From Flavobacterium sp. (lineage in GTDB: Bacteria > Bacteroidota > Bacteroidia > Flavobacteriales > Flavobacteriaceae): a DNA stretch of 64,000 nucleotides. A program made the position numbers and the translations under genes. The notes under the pieces are model-generated. The model did no database searches and was not told the DNA's origin. It saw only the letters and a list, made by a program, of their open reading frames with translations. Position 1 is the stretch's first letter, and each line of letters begins with the position of its first letter. Below, piece by piece: positions 34,298-45,333 of the stretch. Where the stretch lies: assembly GCA_029946065.1 (NCBI GenBank), contig JAQSDU010000001.1, positions 23,516-87,515 on the forward strand. Reading direction: 5' to 3'.

Positions 34298-37144
34298 CTA
34301 TTTTTTGATGATCTTCTCAATTTTGATTCCTTTTTCTGAAGTGATTTTAAGGAAGTAAATACCGTTGGAATGATTAGAAATGTCAATATTTGCGTTATTT
34401 TCATTCGCAATCCGCGTTTGCAATAACCTTCCCTGTACATCAAATAACTGAATGGATTTGATTGTATTATTTGCTTTTACACTAACAATATCATGCGTCG
34501 GATTTGGATAAATAGTGATGCTTTCATCCAAAGGATTGGCATCAATACCTAAAGTTTGAAAAATCGTAGTAGCGATATTGGTTGAAACCGGGAAATTATA
34601 ATCAAAATAAATATCGCCTTTTGCTGCAACGGAATTACCGCTAACCAATTCATCGTTTGTCTTAATTTTTAACAAAACATTACCGTGTCCGCCGGTATCG
34701 AGGTTGATATTCTTAAAAATCAATTCTAAGATATTGCCGTTAACTCTTGCGTCTAAGGTATGGGAACTGCTTAAAATTTGCAAAGAGGCGATATCAAATT
34801 TTTCAGGGTCAATGATATTTTTTACGACAATATTTTGCGCATAATCTGTTCCTGTATTTTCAAAATTGATGACGTAATGCAAGTAATTTCCGATTTCGCT
34901 TGGCGGTACAGTTTCGCCTTCTATACAAGTTATGTCATTTGGATCGAAGGACCCCACTACCGTCTGGTGGAAAACCGAGTAATTATCAGCCATACTTTCG
35001 TCACCTGCAACCGGAGAGATATTGGCATTGAAATCGAGTATGCTGCCAATATTAACCGGATTGGCATCGGTTGGCGCGTTTACATTTACTGTTACATAAA
35101 TGGAGCGCGATTCGAATGGGAGTAAATTAGTATAGCTCCACGTCAGCGCACCCGGGCTATTTGTCGCCGGAATCAAATCTGTGCTTACTAATTCCATCAG
35201 GTTTTGGTTGTAGAAGAAAGAGACGCCGTAATCTTGTGATAGTATTTGATTGCCTTTGTTTTTGTAGGTGATTTTGTAAACTGCATCAAATCCGGGTCTG
35301 GCTGGTATAATTGGGGCAATTACTATTTCAAGGTCGGGGTGTATGCCATTGGCTGAAATACATACATTCTGTGTCGAAACCGAATTATCATCTAACGGAA
35401 AATCTACAACTGCAGTGACCGGATTAATATTAAAAAATGAAGGATTTTCAATTTCAGGTGTCAGTGTGAAGTTTCCGGCTCCGGTATAGAAAGTATAATT
35501 TCCAGAGCCGTTTGTAAACGTCGCACCTTCTATAGAACCATCGTTAATTGTCATTTTTATAAACGGATTGGTTACATCATTGACATCACATCCGTTGTTG
35601 TCGGCATCAAATTGACTCATACCCGCAATTGTGTTATAGCTACCACCCGGAGTGAAAGTGCAATAACTGCTTACGGCAACGTCTGTGATACTGTTGGAAG
35701 TTAAAATATAATTGATATAGTTGATGTCATTTTCGTTGGCACAAATATTTTGCAGTGCAGGGAGAGCACCAAAATTCAATTGCGAAGTGTATTGCGATCC
35801 ATTTTTCATGTTGATTGAGGTCAGGTTTGGACATAACGCGACCTGAAAAGTACTGAGAAAGTGCATTGCAGATACATCAATTGTGACAGCGTCTGGCGAC
35901 GATAATATATCCAAATATTGCATATGCGGCGCGTCAAGGAGATTTACCGAGCTAAGTGGCGTATCAAACATCTGCAATTGCATCAAATGCGGAAAAGCCG
36001 AAAGATCTATTGCGGTAGTAATGGCACCAATTGATAACTGAAAAATATCAGCAGCAGGCATGGTCAGCGTTGTCATCGGATTATTATAACAAGACAAGGC
36101 TATCAGATTGTTATAAGGAAGCAAATCGATATTTGTCAAAAGATTATTACTAACCACAAGCCTGGTCAGGTTTTCGGGCATAGAGGTATCCAGTATAAGT
36201 GATGTTAGCTGATTGCCCCCACAATCCAATCCGCTAACCGGAAAATTACTTAAATCAAGTGTCGTCAGCAAGTTATTACCGCAGTTAAAGGTGCTGGCAT
36301 AAATACCTGTCAAGTCAAATGAGGTCATTTGGTTGACGCCACAATTCAGGTCAATAAAAGAATTGTTCTCGAAGTTTATAGCGGAAAGCTGGTTCTGCGA
36401 ACAATTCAATTCGAAGAGCGTTGTTAAATTGGAAACATCTAAAGTTGTCAATTGATTTTGAGAACAGTTTGCTTTTTCGATATGGGTACACTGCGTCAGA
36501 CCCGTTAACGACTGTAAATTGTTATGGTTGACATACAATTCCTTCAACGAAACCAAATCAGAAACGTCTAATGCGGTAATCTGGTTGTTGTCGCACCTCA
36601 GGTTTTCAACTGCTGATAATTGTTGCAGGCCTAACGTTGTCAATGCGTTAAAAGAACAATCAAATTCTTTAAGCTGCACAAATGAATTGACATTTAGTGC
36701 CGCTAACTGATTTTGGCTGCAATTTAGCATATTAAGAAGAGGCGTAGCGGAAAGGTCAAGCGATGTAAGTTGATTCTGGCTGCAATTCAGGGCAAAAAGC
36801 TGTGGCACCATAGAAAGGTCCAGCGACGTGATCTGATTGTTGTTTATATAGAGCACTACAAGATGTGACAGGCCCGTTATATCAATGGCTGTAAGGGCAT
36901 TAGAATCGCAATACAATACTTCCAGGTTCACAAAAGCTGCAATCCCCGTAAGGTCAGAAATTCCACCATTTGTCATATAAAGGAGGTGCGTACTTTGCGC
37001 CTCGCTAAGTTGTATCTCGCCGTCTCCATTTGTGTCAACGTTATTAACAATCAATTGGTTTTTGAATGCCGCATCCGGAATATTCACGATCTGCGCCTGC
37101 GAAACTCCCGTAAGCAAAAGCGCTATAAGTAATATTTTTTTCAT
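34298..37144 (-). CDS. Secreted leucine-rich-repeat protein with type IX sorting domain
   Basis: 948 residues. Signal peptide 1-18 (TGVSQAQ). Residues 37-48 fit an EF-hand-like calcium loop (D37, N39, D41, E43, E48). About 18 leucine-rich repeats of roughly 21 residues follow (about 60-480), with the recurring pattern LTSLDLS and LNCSQNQL. Residues about 610-860 form repeat-type beta domains (GSFDPNDITCIEGE ... NYLHYVINFENTGTDYAQN). The C-terminus from about 870 is a type A T9SS sorting domain (SITIYPNPTHDIVSV ... GIYFLKITSEKG). It should be secreted and attached at the cell surface; adhesion or binding is inferred from the LRR. Two lysines end the protein (KIIKK), as usual. Confidence 0.9.
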   Translation of the reverse strand: MKKILLIALLLTGVSQAQIVNIPDAAFKNQLIVNNVDTNGDGEIQLSEAQSTHLLYMTNGGISDLTGIAAFVNLEVLYCDSNALTAIDITGLSHLVVLYINNNQITSLDLSMVPQLFALNCSQNQLTSLDLSATPLLNMLNCSQNQLAALNVNSFVQLKEFDCSFNALTTLGLQQLSAVENLRCDNNQITALDVSDLVSLKELYVNHNNLQSLTGLTQCTHIEKANCSQNQLTTLDVSNLTTLFELNCSQNQLSAINFENNSFIDLNCGVNQMTSFDLTGIYASTFNCGNNLLTTLDLSNFPVSGLDCGGNQLTSLILDTSMPENLTRLVVSNNLLTNIDLLPYNNLIALSCYNNPMTTLTMPAADIFQLSIGAITTAIDLSAFPHLMQLQMFDTPLSSVNLLDAPHMQYLDILSSPDAVTIDVSAMHFLSTFQVALCPNLTSINMKNGSQYTSQLNFGALPALQNICANENDINYINYILTSNSITDVAVSSYCTFTPGGSYNTIAGMSQFDADNNGCDVNDVTNPFIKMTINDGSIEGATFTNGSGNYTFYTGAGNFTLTPEIENPSFFNINPVTAVVDFPLDDNSVSTQNVCISANGIHPDLEIVIAPIIPARPGFDAVYKITYKNKGNQILSQDYGVSFFYNQNLMELVSTDLIPATNSPGALTWSYTNLLPFESRSIYVTVNVNAPTDANPVNIGSILDFNANISPVAGDESMADNYSVFHQTVVGSFDPNDITCIEGETVPPSEIGNYLHYVINFENTGTDYAQNIVVKNIIDPEKFDIASLQILSSSHTLDARVNGNILELIFKNINLDTGGHGNVLLKIKTNDELVSGNSVAAKGDIYFDYNFPVSTNIATTIFQTLGIDANPLDESITIYPNPTHDIVSVKANNTIKSIQLFDVQGRLLQTRIANENNANIDISNHSNGIYFLKITSEKGIKIEKIIKK

Positions 37145-37232
37145 CTTTTTTGGTTTTGTTGATTAAAAGTAATCAGCATTTTTTTATACTGAAGCGACAA
37201 ATGAGCATTCGTCCGTTTCCAATTAGAATTTA

Positions 37233-37994
37233 CTATAATGTCTTTAAAAGTTCCTGCAATCGTTCTTTCTTCCGTTGCGAAATCGGCAAATTGCTGTTGT
37301 CTGCCATGACCACATAACCGCCGTCTTTTTTGATATAAGATTTTAAATAAGAAAGGTTAATCAGATGCGATTGATGAATACGTTCAAAACCGTGTTCGGT
37401 CAGCAATTCTTCATATTCTTTGAGCGTTTTCGAAATCAAAACAGGTTTGTTGTTCTTGATATAAAACTTCGTGTAATTGTCTTCACTTTCGCATCTTATA
37501 ATATCGCTAATTTCAAAAAGATGGATGCCGTCTGATGTCGAAAGCGCAATTCGTTTGAAATTATCGACTTTCTTTCTGATATTTTCCAGTAACAAATCGA
37601 TATGTGCATAATCGCGATTGGATTCCAAAACACCTTTTATCTTTTCAATTACTTTCTGTAATTCTTCAGGATCGACAGGTTTCAGCAAAAAATCGAGTGC
37701 ACTGAACCTAAAGGCCTTTATCGCATATTGCTCATGCGCGGTGATGAACACAATGTGCGATTGCGTTTTCCCGTTTTTCGCTGCCATTTGCTCTAATATG
37801 TCAAAACCAGTTCCGTCGCCCAATTGAATGTCCAGAAAAACCACTTGCGGTTGCAGGTTTTGCATGGCGGCAACGCCGGTTTTTACGCTGTCGGCTTCTC
37901 CAATTATACTAATTTCTGGCGCATATCTTTCGAGGAAAGATTTCATTCCGTTGCGAAGGTTGGCATCGTCGTCTATTAATATTGCTGTAATCAT
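37233..37994 (-). CDS. LytTR-family response regulator
   Basis: 253 residues. Receiver domain 1-120 with the acidic pair (LIDDD, residues 7-10), phospho-acceptor D55 in VVFLDIQLGDG and the Lys in DFLLKPVDPEE. Residues about 150-250 are a LytTR DNA-binding domain (HLFEISDIIRCESEDNYTKF, then HQSHLINLSYLKSYIKKDGG and LPISQRKKERLQELL). It is coupled to the upstream TPR kinase gene by an ATGA overlap (37991-37994), so the two form one signalling pair. The next gene downstream is the LRR protein gene after an 88-bp gap. Confidence 0.95.
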   Translation of the reverse strand: MITAILIDDDANLRNGMKSFLERYAPEISIIGEADSVKTGVAAMQNLQPQVVFLDIQLGDGTGFDILEQMAAKNGKTQSHIVFITAHEQYAIKAFRFSALDFLLKPVDPEELQKVIEKIKGVLESNRDYAHIDLLLENIRKKVDNFKRIALSTSDGIHLFEISDIIRCESEDNYTKFYIKNNKPVLISKTLKEYEELLTEHGFERIHQSHLINLSYLKSYIKKDGGYVVMADNSNLPISQRKKERLQELLKTL

Positions 37995-39964
37995 GATTTC
38001 TTTGTGATGTATTGGATAGGTAAATTCAAAACGACTTTAGTACCTGAAACATTACCATTATCCGTTATTTCTTTGATGCTGACATTCGACGTTTTTGAAG
38101 TATAAGCTTCCATCATCTCCAAACGTTTCTTTGTGATATCGAGTGCCATTGATTTGTGTACCGACACGAGGTTTTCTTTTAATTCCTGCGATTTCATAAA
38201 TCCGATGCCATCATCAGCAATCGTACAAACCAAGTTGTTACTTTCGATTGAAAAATCAATGTTGATGGCACCTTTCGCTTCTTTCGGAATCAATCCGTGG
38301 ATGATAGCGTTTTCAACAAACGGTTGTAGCAAAAGCGGCGGCAAAGCCATATCATCTTCAATTTCATTGCTTTTGGTGATCTTAAAATCGAATTTTTGGT
38401 TGAAACGCAGTTGTTCGAGTTCTAAATAATTCTGCAAACTTTCGATTTCTTTATCAATTGGAATGAGTGATTCTTTTGAATATTCTAAAGTAAGCCGCAT
38501 CAATTTAGAGAATTTCGACAGGTATTTTATCGCCGAATCGGTTCCGTTTTGTACAATAAAACTAGAAATCGAACCCAGGCAATTAAAAACAAAATGCGGA
38601 TTCATCTGCAAGTGCAGTGCTTTTTGCTCATATTCTGCGAGTTCCTTTTGAAGTGTAAGCGTTTTTTTGAGTTGGCGGCGGTTGTTGATAAGGAAGACGA
38701 TTCCGAAAACCAAAACTATAAAAAGTACAATAAAAAGTATTTGCTGCTGGTGTCTTTTGGAAGCTTCGCTGTAAATCACTTCTCTTTTTTCTTGTTCTTT
38801 CTTTTGAAGCGCTTCCTTCTTTTCAAATTCAAAATTCATTTCTGCACGAATGCCGTTGCGCACATTTTCGCTGTTATTGATACTGTCTTTGGCAATGTTG
38901 TACAATTTATAATGCTGCAATGACAATTTTGGATTGTTCATTTTATCGTATATGATACTCAGGTTCTTTTCTGCATTCCGGATTTGTTCCATCACATGAA
39001 GTGCGTTGGCAAGCGAAAGTGATTTATTGGTATTCGACAATGCTGCCGTATAATTTTGCTGTTCCAGGTAAATTTCGCCTATAAAATAATAGGTATCGGC
39101 AACACCAAATTTATCGTCAATAGAGGCAAACAAATTGACGGCTTTAGAATAATGCTCCAACGATTGCGGAATTTTCTCAACTTTTTTATAATAAAGCCCA
39201 AGGTTATTATACAACTCGCCTTCTCCTCTTGCATCTGGATATTTTTCAAACAGCGATTTTGCTTTTGCATAATATTCAAATGCCTTATCGTAATTTTTCT
39301 GGTTCAGGTAAACGTTCCCTATATTGGTTATGATTACGCCAACAGTTGCATCGCCGTTCTTTTCCTGAATTTTGAGGCATTTTATAAAATATTCGAGTGC
39401 CTTGAAATCTTGCCCTTGCGATTTATAAACGATTCCGATGTTGTTATAAAGTCGTGCACATTTGCCCAAATCTCCTATAGCTTCATAAATTTTTACGGCT
39501 TTCAAATCATATTGTAATGCTTTGCTATAATTGCTTTGTTCGGAAAATACGATGCCAATACTGCCGTAAGCACGGGCGAGTCCGTTTTGAATTTCGGCTG
39601 TATCTGTCGAAGTATTTTCGGATAATTTCTCGAAAATTTGCTGTGCGTTCGAGAAATTTTGAAGCGCCAAAGCGTAATTTCCGAGGATAATATTTCCGTT
39701 TCCGATGTTCAAGAAAGCATTTCCTTCGGCGAGTTTGTATTGTATTTTTTGCGATAATTGAAGTGCTTTTTCTCCGAATTGTAAAACGAGTTTCGGATCA
39801 GAAGTCTTATAGCTGTTGGCAATTTCGTTTAAAGTTTTTGCTTTGTCAATATCATTTTTAGTGCAGTTTAAAACCACAATAAGACTATCGGTTGTTTTGT
39901 TCTGGGAAAACCCAAAAGTCGAAAACGCGCAAAAGATAAAAATACTGAGTGCTAATTTTTTCAT
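37991..39964 (-). CDS. TPR-containing sensor histidine kinase (LytS/YehU type)
   Basis: 657 residues from the ATG at 39964, which gives a good signal peptide (ALSIFIFCAFSTFGFSQ); the frame could start ten codons earlier but without one. About seven tetratricopeptide repeats fill residues 45-340, with patterns such as ARLYNNIGIVYKSQGQDFKA and ELYNNLGLYYKKVEKIPQS. A coiled coil and a transmembrane helix (about 400-420) lead to a His_kinase domain with the phospho-acceptor His in LQMNPHFVFNCL near 455 and a HATPase domain (N box FVENAIIHGLIPKEA; GIGF). The sensor part is periplasmic. Such TPR kinases are common in Bacteroidota; the ligand is unknown. Confidence 0.93.
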   Translation of the reverse strand: MKKLALSIFIFCAFSTFGFSQNKTTDSLIVVLNCTKNDIDKAKTLNEIANSYKTSDPKLVLQFGEKALQLSQKIQYKLAEGNAFLNIGNGNIILGNYALALQNFSNAQQIFEKLSENTSTDTAEIQNGLARAYGSIGIVFSEQSNYSKALQYDLKAVKIYEAIGDLGKCARLYNNIGIVYKSQGQDFKALEYFIKCLKIQEKNGDATVGVIITNIGNVYLNQKNYDKAFEYYAKAKSLFEKYPDARGEGELYNNLGLYYKKVEKIPQSLEHYSKAVNLFASIDDKFGVADTYYFIGEIYLEQQNYTAALSNTNKSLSLANALHVMEQIRNAEKNLSIIYDKMNNPKLSLQHYKLYNIAKDSINNSENVRNGIRAEMNFEFEKKEALQKKEQEKREVIYSEASKRHQQQILFIVLFIVLVFGIVFLINNRRQLKKTLTLQKELAEYEQKALHLQMNPHFVFNCLGSISSFIVQNGTDSAIKYLSKFSKLMRLTLEYSKESLIPIDKEIESLQNYLELEQLRFNQKFDFKITKSNEIEDDMALPPLLLQPFVENAIIHGLIPKEAKGAINIDFSIESNNLVCTIADDGIGFMKSQELKENLVSVHKSMALDITKKRLEMMEAYTSKTSNVSIKEITDNGNVSGTKVVLNLPIQYITKKS

Positions 39965-40063
39965 AGGAAACAATTCCTGACTATTACAAAACAAAAATAG
40001 CGTTTCCTTTTTGGTAAAAAAGTATGGAATTAGAATTCGGCGGGTTTGGATGAGAATTTGACC

Positions 40064-40096
40064 AAAAAAAATCCGGTAGGAAGAGCCCTACCGGAT
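40064..40096 (-). terminator. Rho-independent terminator of eno
   Basis: A perfect 10-bp stem (40071-40080 with 40087-40096) with a 6-nt loop, followed on the minus strand by a T-rich tract. It lies 23 nt after the enolase stop. Confidence 0.88.
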
Positions 40097-40118
40097 TATG
40101 ATACAATAACAGTTGTTG

Positions 40119-41429
<1,311 letters not shown>

Positions 41430-41563
41430 TTATTAATGTTGTCTTATTTTTTCGAAATTAGGAAATTATATCTTATCTGAAAAGCAGAACTTTATAAAGT
41501 TATAAACGCAAACGATTTAGTAGTAGATAATTTCATCAAAAAAAAAATCTGTTTTCGAAATGC

Positions 41564-43060
41564 TCATTTTTTCAGCGTAAATATTACTACCGTTCCCAAC
41601 GAATTATTTGCTTCGTCGCATAAATCAATGAATTTATAAGTATATTTTGAATGCTGATTTTTATTGAAATAGTTAAGCCTTTCATTGGCGAACTGTATAC
41701 CAAGCGATTCCCGTTTTATTGATTTTTTATCTCTATTCTCCTTCGATTTTTTCCTGCCAATGCCGTTATCGCTAATCGATAGCATCACATCTTTTTTATT
41801 GTCAAAAACTTCAATCAGAATTTTTTTCTCACCATCCTTCGACATTAATCCATGCCATAACGCGTTTTCAATAAAGGGCTGCAAAATAAGTCCGGGAAGC
41901 CTTATATCAGAAAGCGGCGTCTCAGTTGTATTATTTATTTGGAATTGTATCGTTCCGTTAAATCGTATATTTTCTATGTTCATGTAAATTTCAATGATTT
42001 CTAGCTCTTCCTGCAAAGAGATGCTATCAACTAAGGAAGTTTCGAGAATTTTGCGGATGAGCTTCGAGAATTTATTCAGGTAGAACACCGCCTTCTCCTT
42101 TTCATTGTCAACAAAATACGCTTTGATGGAATTGAGCGCATTGAAAATAAAATGGGGGTTCATATGACTGCGTAAAGATGCGAGCTTTAAGTTGGTAATT
42201 TCGTTTTCAAACGTAAGCGTTACAGATTTGATTTTTTCTGCTTCAGTTTTCTTTAAGGCAATCCGCAATTCGTTTATTTTGGCATCAAGTTCTGCTTCGA
42301 GTTCTTTTTGATAGCGCTCTTTCAGCAATTGAGTGGCGTGTTGTTCTTCAATGATCTTCTTCTGCGCATTTATTTTTTCAAGGTAGAGCAGCTTGATCTT
42401 GTAACCGAGACCGAGCATAAAAATGATGGATTCGATGATAATTCCGATGTAAAAATAAAGGATGGGAAATGCTTCTTGCTTTGCATCATTAGAATACGTC
42501 TTCATTAACGCGATGTATGCCAGGATTTGGTAACTTAACACTCCGGATATGACAAAATATTTTAATTTATTCGGAATTTTGGCAGTAAGATAAATTGCAA
42601 TAACGACGAAAAAAGTAATTGAAGGAATAAATCCATAATCGAAAAAATAACGGTAAGGCAAAAAAGTTTTAGTAATTATAGCATAACTTAACATCATACT
42701 TGCAATGAACAAAAGTATTCTTAGGTAATAAACCAACGTGGCTGTAAATCTTGGAAAATACTTTTTTAACTCTAAAAATTCGATGTAGAAAAAGAACATC
42801 AACGAATTATAAACAATTTGTACAAACCAATAAAACGAATAGAATCGGCTATTATAAAATGCAGTCAGATAATCGTTGGGGATAAAAGGACAACCACGCA
42901 ACAGATAAATGAAAAGCAATAAATTGTACAAACTATAGTATAAAAAAGTACGCTGCTTGGTTTGCTGGTAAATCAATGAACACAATAAAAAAAAGATAAT
43001 GAGTCCGGAAGATATAAATCCCCAAAGCAAATTAACCATTTCACCTGAATACATATTCAT
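41564..43060 (-). CDS. Membrane sensor histidine kinase (LytS/YehU type) with 7-8 helices
   Basis: 498 residues. Seven or eight hydrophobic helices occupy residues about 8-225, without a periplasmic domain, resembling the 7TM-DISM sensor layout. A coiled coil (about 230-285, rich in Lys and Glu) connects to a His_kinase domain with LRSHMNPHFIFNALNSIKAY near residue 293-312 and a HATPase domain (FIENALWHGLMSKDG; SISDNGIGRKKSKE). The phospho-acceptor His is present. The start overlaps the stop of the regulator gene (ATGA, 43057-43060), so the regulator is translated first. It is divergent from the PKD lipoprotein operon. Confidence 0.92.
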   Translation of the reverse strand: MNMYSGEMVNLLWGFISSGLIIFFLLCSLIYQQTKQRTFLYYSLYNLLLFIYLLRGCPFIPNDYLTAFYNSRFYSFYWFVQIVYNSLMFFFYIEFLELKKYFPRFTATLVYYLRILLFIASMMLSYAIITKTFLPYRYFFDYGFIPSITFFVVIAIYLTAKIPNKLKYFVISGVLSYQILAYIALMKTYSNDAKQEAFPILYFYIGIIIESIIFMLGLGYKIKLLYLEKINAQKKIIEEQHATQLLKERYQKELEAELDAKINELRIALKKTEAEKIKSVTLTFENEITNLKLASLRSHMNPHFIFNALNSIKAYFVDNEKEKAVFYLNKFSKLIRKILETSLVDSISLQEELEIIEIYMNIENIRFNGTIQFQINNTTETPLSDIRLPGLILQPFIENALWHGLMSKDGEKKILIEVFDNKKDVMLSISDNGIGRKKSKENRDKKSIKRESLGIQFANERLNYFNKNQHSKYTYKFIDLCDEANNSLGTVVIFTLKK

Positions 43061-43797
43061 AGCTTCTCTAAAAAAGCAGCTTTTCGGTGCCGCGAGACCG
43101 GCAACTTAACATGGTTGGCTAACATCACAAACTCATCGCTTTTGTGGTATTCCTGAACCTTGTTGAGGTTGACCAGATACGAATTGTGGATCCTGAAGAA
43201 AAACAGTTCTGCCAGCTTTTCTTCCATAAATTTTAATTTTTGAGTAATTAGTATTTTTTGCTTGTTTTCGAGGAACAGCGTACAATAATTCCCATCGCTC
43301 TCACAGTAAATAATATCATCGGGATTAATAAAAATGATTTTTCCGTTGCAGGCAATACTAACTTTCTTCACACTCGCATTGGATGTATTGACAAAATTCT
43401 TTACTGTATTTTCTAATGTTTGCTGAAAAGAAGTTTTGACGGCGGCACGCGAAACTTTCTCAATGCAATCTATGAGCTCATCCGAATCTATAGGCTTTAA
43501 CAGATAATCGAGCGCTTGTTTCCGGATTGCCTTTATGGCATATTGATCAAAGGCAGTTGTTATTACCACTGCAAATTGACGCAATGGAAATTGTTCAAGA
43601 AATTGAAATCCATCCATTTCTGGCATTTCTACATCTAGGAAAATACAGTCCACAAGATTCTCGCTCAGATATTCGGTCGCCTTGACCACAGATGAAAAAG
43701 TTGCGACAATGGTAACATTTTTGCAAAAATGCTCCAACTCCCAAGTCATACTTTGAAGTGCTAACGGTTCGTCATCAATTAATACAACTTTAAGCAT
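43057..43797 (-). CDS. LytTR-family response regulator
   Basis: 246 residues from the ATG at 43797, which begins exactly at the receiver domain (LKVVLIDDEPLALQS); the frame extends 52 codons upstream but that part is hydrophobic and AT-rich and is unlikely to be translated. Acidic pair D8-D9, phospho-acceptor D55 (CIFLDVEMPEMDG), Lys in DYLLKPIDSDE. C-terminal LytTR domain with ISFINPDDIIYCESDGNYC-like strand and HNSYLVNLNKVQEYHKSDEF. It probably controls the divergent operon at 44029; this is inferred from position. Confidence 0.93.
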   Translation of the reverse strand: MLKVVLIDDEPLALQSMTWELEHFCKNVTIVATFSSVVKATEYLSENLVDCIFLDVEMPEMDGFQFLEQFPLRQFAVVITTAFDQYAIKAIRKQALDYLLKPIDSDELIDCIEKVSRAAVKTSFQQTLENTVKNFVNTSNASVKKVSIACNGKIIFINPDDIIYCESDGNYCTLFLENKQKILITQKLKFMEEKLAELFFFRIHNSYLVNLNKVQEYHKSDEFVMLANHVKLPVSRHRKAAFLEKL

Positions 43798-43839
43798 CTG
43801 ATCTTCATATATATAAATGTACATTTTTTTATTTAGAAT

Positions 43840-43856
43840 TTTTACCAATGGTAAAA
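43840..43856. promoter_or_regulatory. Small palindrome in the divergent regulator-lipoprotein gap
   Basis: ttttacc (43840-43846) and ggtaaaa (43850-43856) are perfect 7-bp arms with a 3-nt centre, 43 nt upstream of the regulator ATG. A minus-strand TAAATTTG lies at 43936-43943. The palindrome could be an operator; no known family is matched. Confidence 0.4.
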
Positions 43857-44028
43857 TACATTTCAAATTGTATTTTTTTACCTGATCGCAAAAAAATCCA
43901 ATTCCTATTGTAAAGAAAAAAACACATACTATACACAAATTTAATCCATTCACACATAATTAAAAAAATAAAATGTTGATTTTGAATACCTTAGATGCAA
44001 TATAATGCACCAATCTAAATCCAATATC

Positions 44029-45297
44029 ATGAAAAAAACAACTTATTTTTTAGCATTTGCGTTGCTTTTACTAATTTGCCAGGGCGCATCATGTGGAGGC
44101 AACATACAAGAAAATCAAAATACTACCCGCGATGCGGGTGGCGTAGTAACTTCGTGTGATGCGGGCGGTGAATTGTCGATGATGTCGGCTCCGGTCGTGA
44201 TAACCAAGAATGAAAATATAATTTGTGACGATGTATTTTTATCATTTAAGACTGCCATTCTTTTTCGCGATGATGCTCATTCACTGGCAACAGTTTGTGA
44301 CGACAAACTTTTTGCAGAGTTATATTATAGTACAGACAGATCAAAACTCGAGCGTCTCGAGTCCTTATCATCCGACGGTGGAGAAAAGATCGTGCTCCCC
44401 TCTGGTGTAGGGAGGCTTGTTGAGAAAAGGGCCTTATCTGCCGGCACTGCTAACGCTGATACGCGATTTTATATCAGTCCGGGCAATAACTATTCTCCCA
44501 ATCGACTTGAATTTAAAGTACAGCTTCCGCAGTTTATTGGAGATTTTTATGCGCGAACGGTAAATTTTAATGCAAGTCCGTTAAGAAACGGCCAGACTAT
44601 TTATTACAGATGGGCCAAACGTATAGAAAAATATGCAGAGGGAGATCCTATCAAGTTTAGTACAACGACTTATAACGTTAGTTTCCCAACTCTGAATAGT
44701 GTAAGTGCAGGGCCGGACAAAACCATAACACTTCCTGAAGAACGAACGGTAATTCTTGACGGGGCAGTTGTGAATAATTCAGGAAGTATCGTTTCAGTTG
44801 AATGGAAATACGTGCGGCATAATTTTGGCCCCGAAATAGACCCTGACATCACAAGCCCGAATACTCCTATTACCGAAATATTTTTTAATGATTTCGGAAA
44901 TCACAATTTCGAGATTACTGCGACAGACGATTGCGGGCGTACTTTTAAAGATGAAGTTGTTGTAAATGTACGTGGGCAACTTACATCAGAGACGATAAGC
45001 AAATGCAGGATAGAAAGTAATGGCTCTTGTGGCGGAGACGGATCGGGCAGGAATATGGTTTTACGCAACAGCAGCAGTGACAGATTCAGGGTGCGCATCA
45101 AACTGATTCGCGACCTGCGCTCCTGGCAAGATCACAATACTCCCGGATTCGGAACAATCATTGAGGAATTTCAGGACGTTACAATTGAGGGAAGCCAAAC
45201 CCTTCCTCTGGGGTGCAGCCTCTTAAACGGAGCAGCATTAAATGGTTCTGACAGGGCATATCTTACCTGGTCAATTGTGAGTGAACAAAAACTTTAA
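44029..45297 (+). CDS. PKD-type domain lipoprotein of unknown function
   Basis: 422 residues from the ATG at 44029, which gives a lipoprotein signal with Cys22 in ICQGASCGGN; an ATG eight codons upstream would only lengthen the N-terminus. Residues about 30-200 have no recognised domain but contain paired Cys (TSCDAGGE, ENIICDDVF). Residues about 223-314 are a PKD/K319-like beta domain (SAGPDKTITLPEERTVILDG ... FEITATDDCGRTFKDEVVV). The rest contains SCGGDGSGRN and a C-terminal segment with IVEE/QDVTIEGSQTLPLGCS. It should be anchored in an outer or inner membrane leaflet facing the periplasm or surface. It is first in a three-gene operon (36 nt to the next gene). Confidence 0.75.
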   Translation: MKKTTYFLAFALLLLICQGASCGGNIQENQNTTRDAGGVVTSCDAGGELSMMSAPVVITKNENIICDDVFLSFKTAILFRDDAHSLATVCDDKLFAELYYSTDRSKLERLESLSSDGGEKIVLPSGVGRLVEKRALSAGTANADTRFYISPGNNYSPNRLEFKVQLPQFIGDFYARTVNFNASPLRNGQTIYYRWAKRIEKYAEGDPIKFSTTTYNVSFPTLNSVSAGPDKTITLPEERTVILDGAVVNNSGSIVSVEWKYVRHNFGPEIDPDITSPNTPITEIFFNDFGNHNFEITATDDCGRTFKDEVVVNVRGQLTSETISKCRIESNGSCGGDGSGRNMVLRNSSSDRFRVRIKLIRDLRSWQDHNTPGFGTIIEEFQDVTIEGSQTLPLGCSLLNGAALNGSDRAYLTWSIVSEQKL

Positions 45298-45333
45298 AGG
45301 ACAATACCATACTAACAACTAAATAAAAAAATT

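Noticed and set aside
34112..34339. Plus-strand frame upstream of gltA
   Set aside because: It runs through the GC-rich palindrome and terminator and into the antisense end of the LRR gene.
43798..43953. 52-codon upstream extension of the second LytTR regulator
   Set aside because: The extension is AT-rich and lacks family similarity, and the receiver domain starts exactly at the ATG at 43797.
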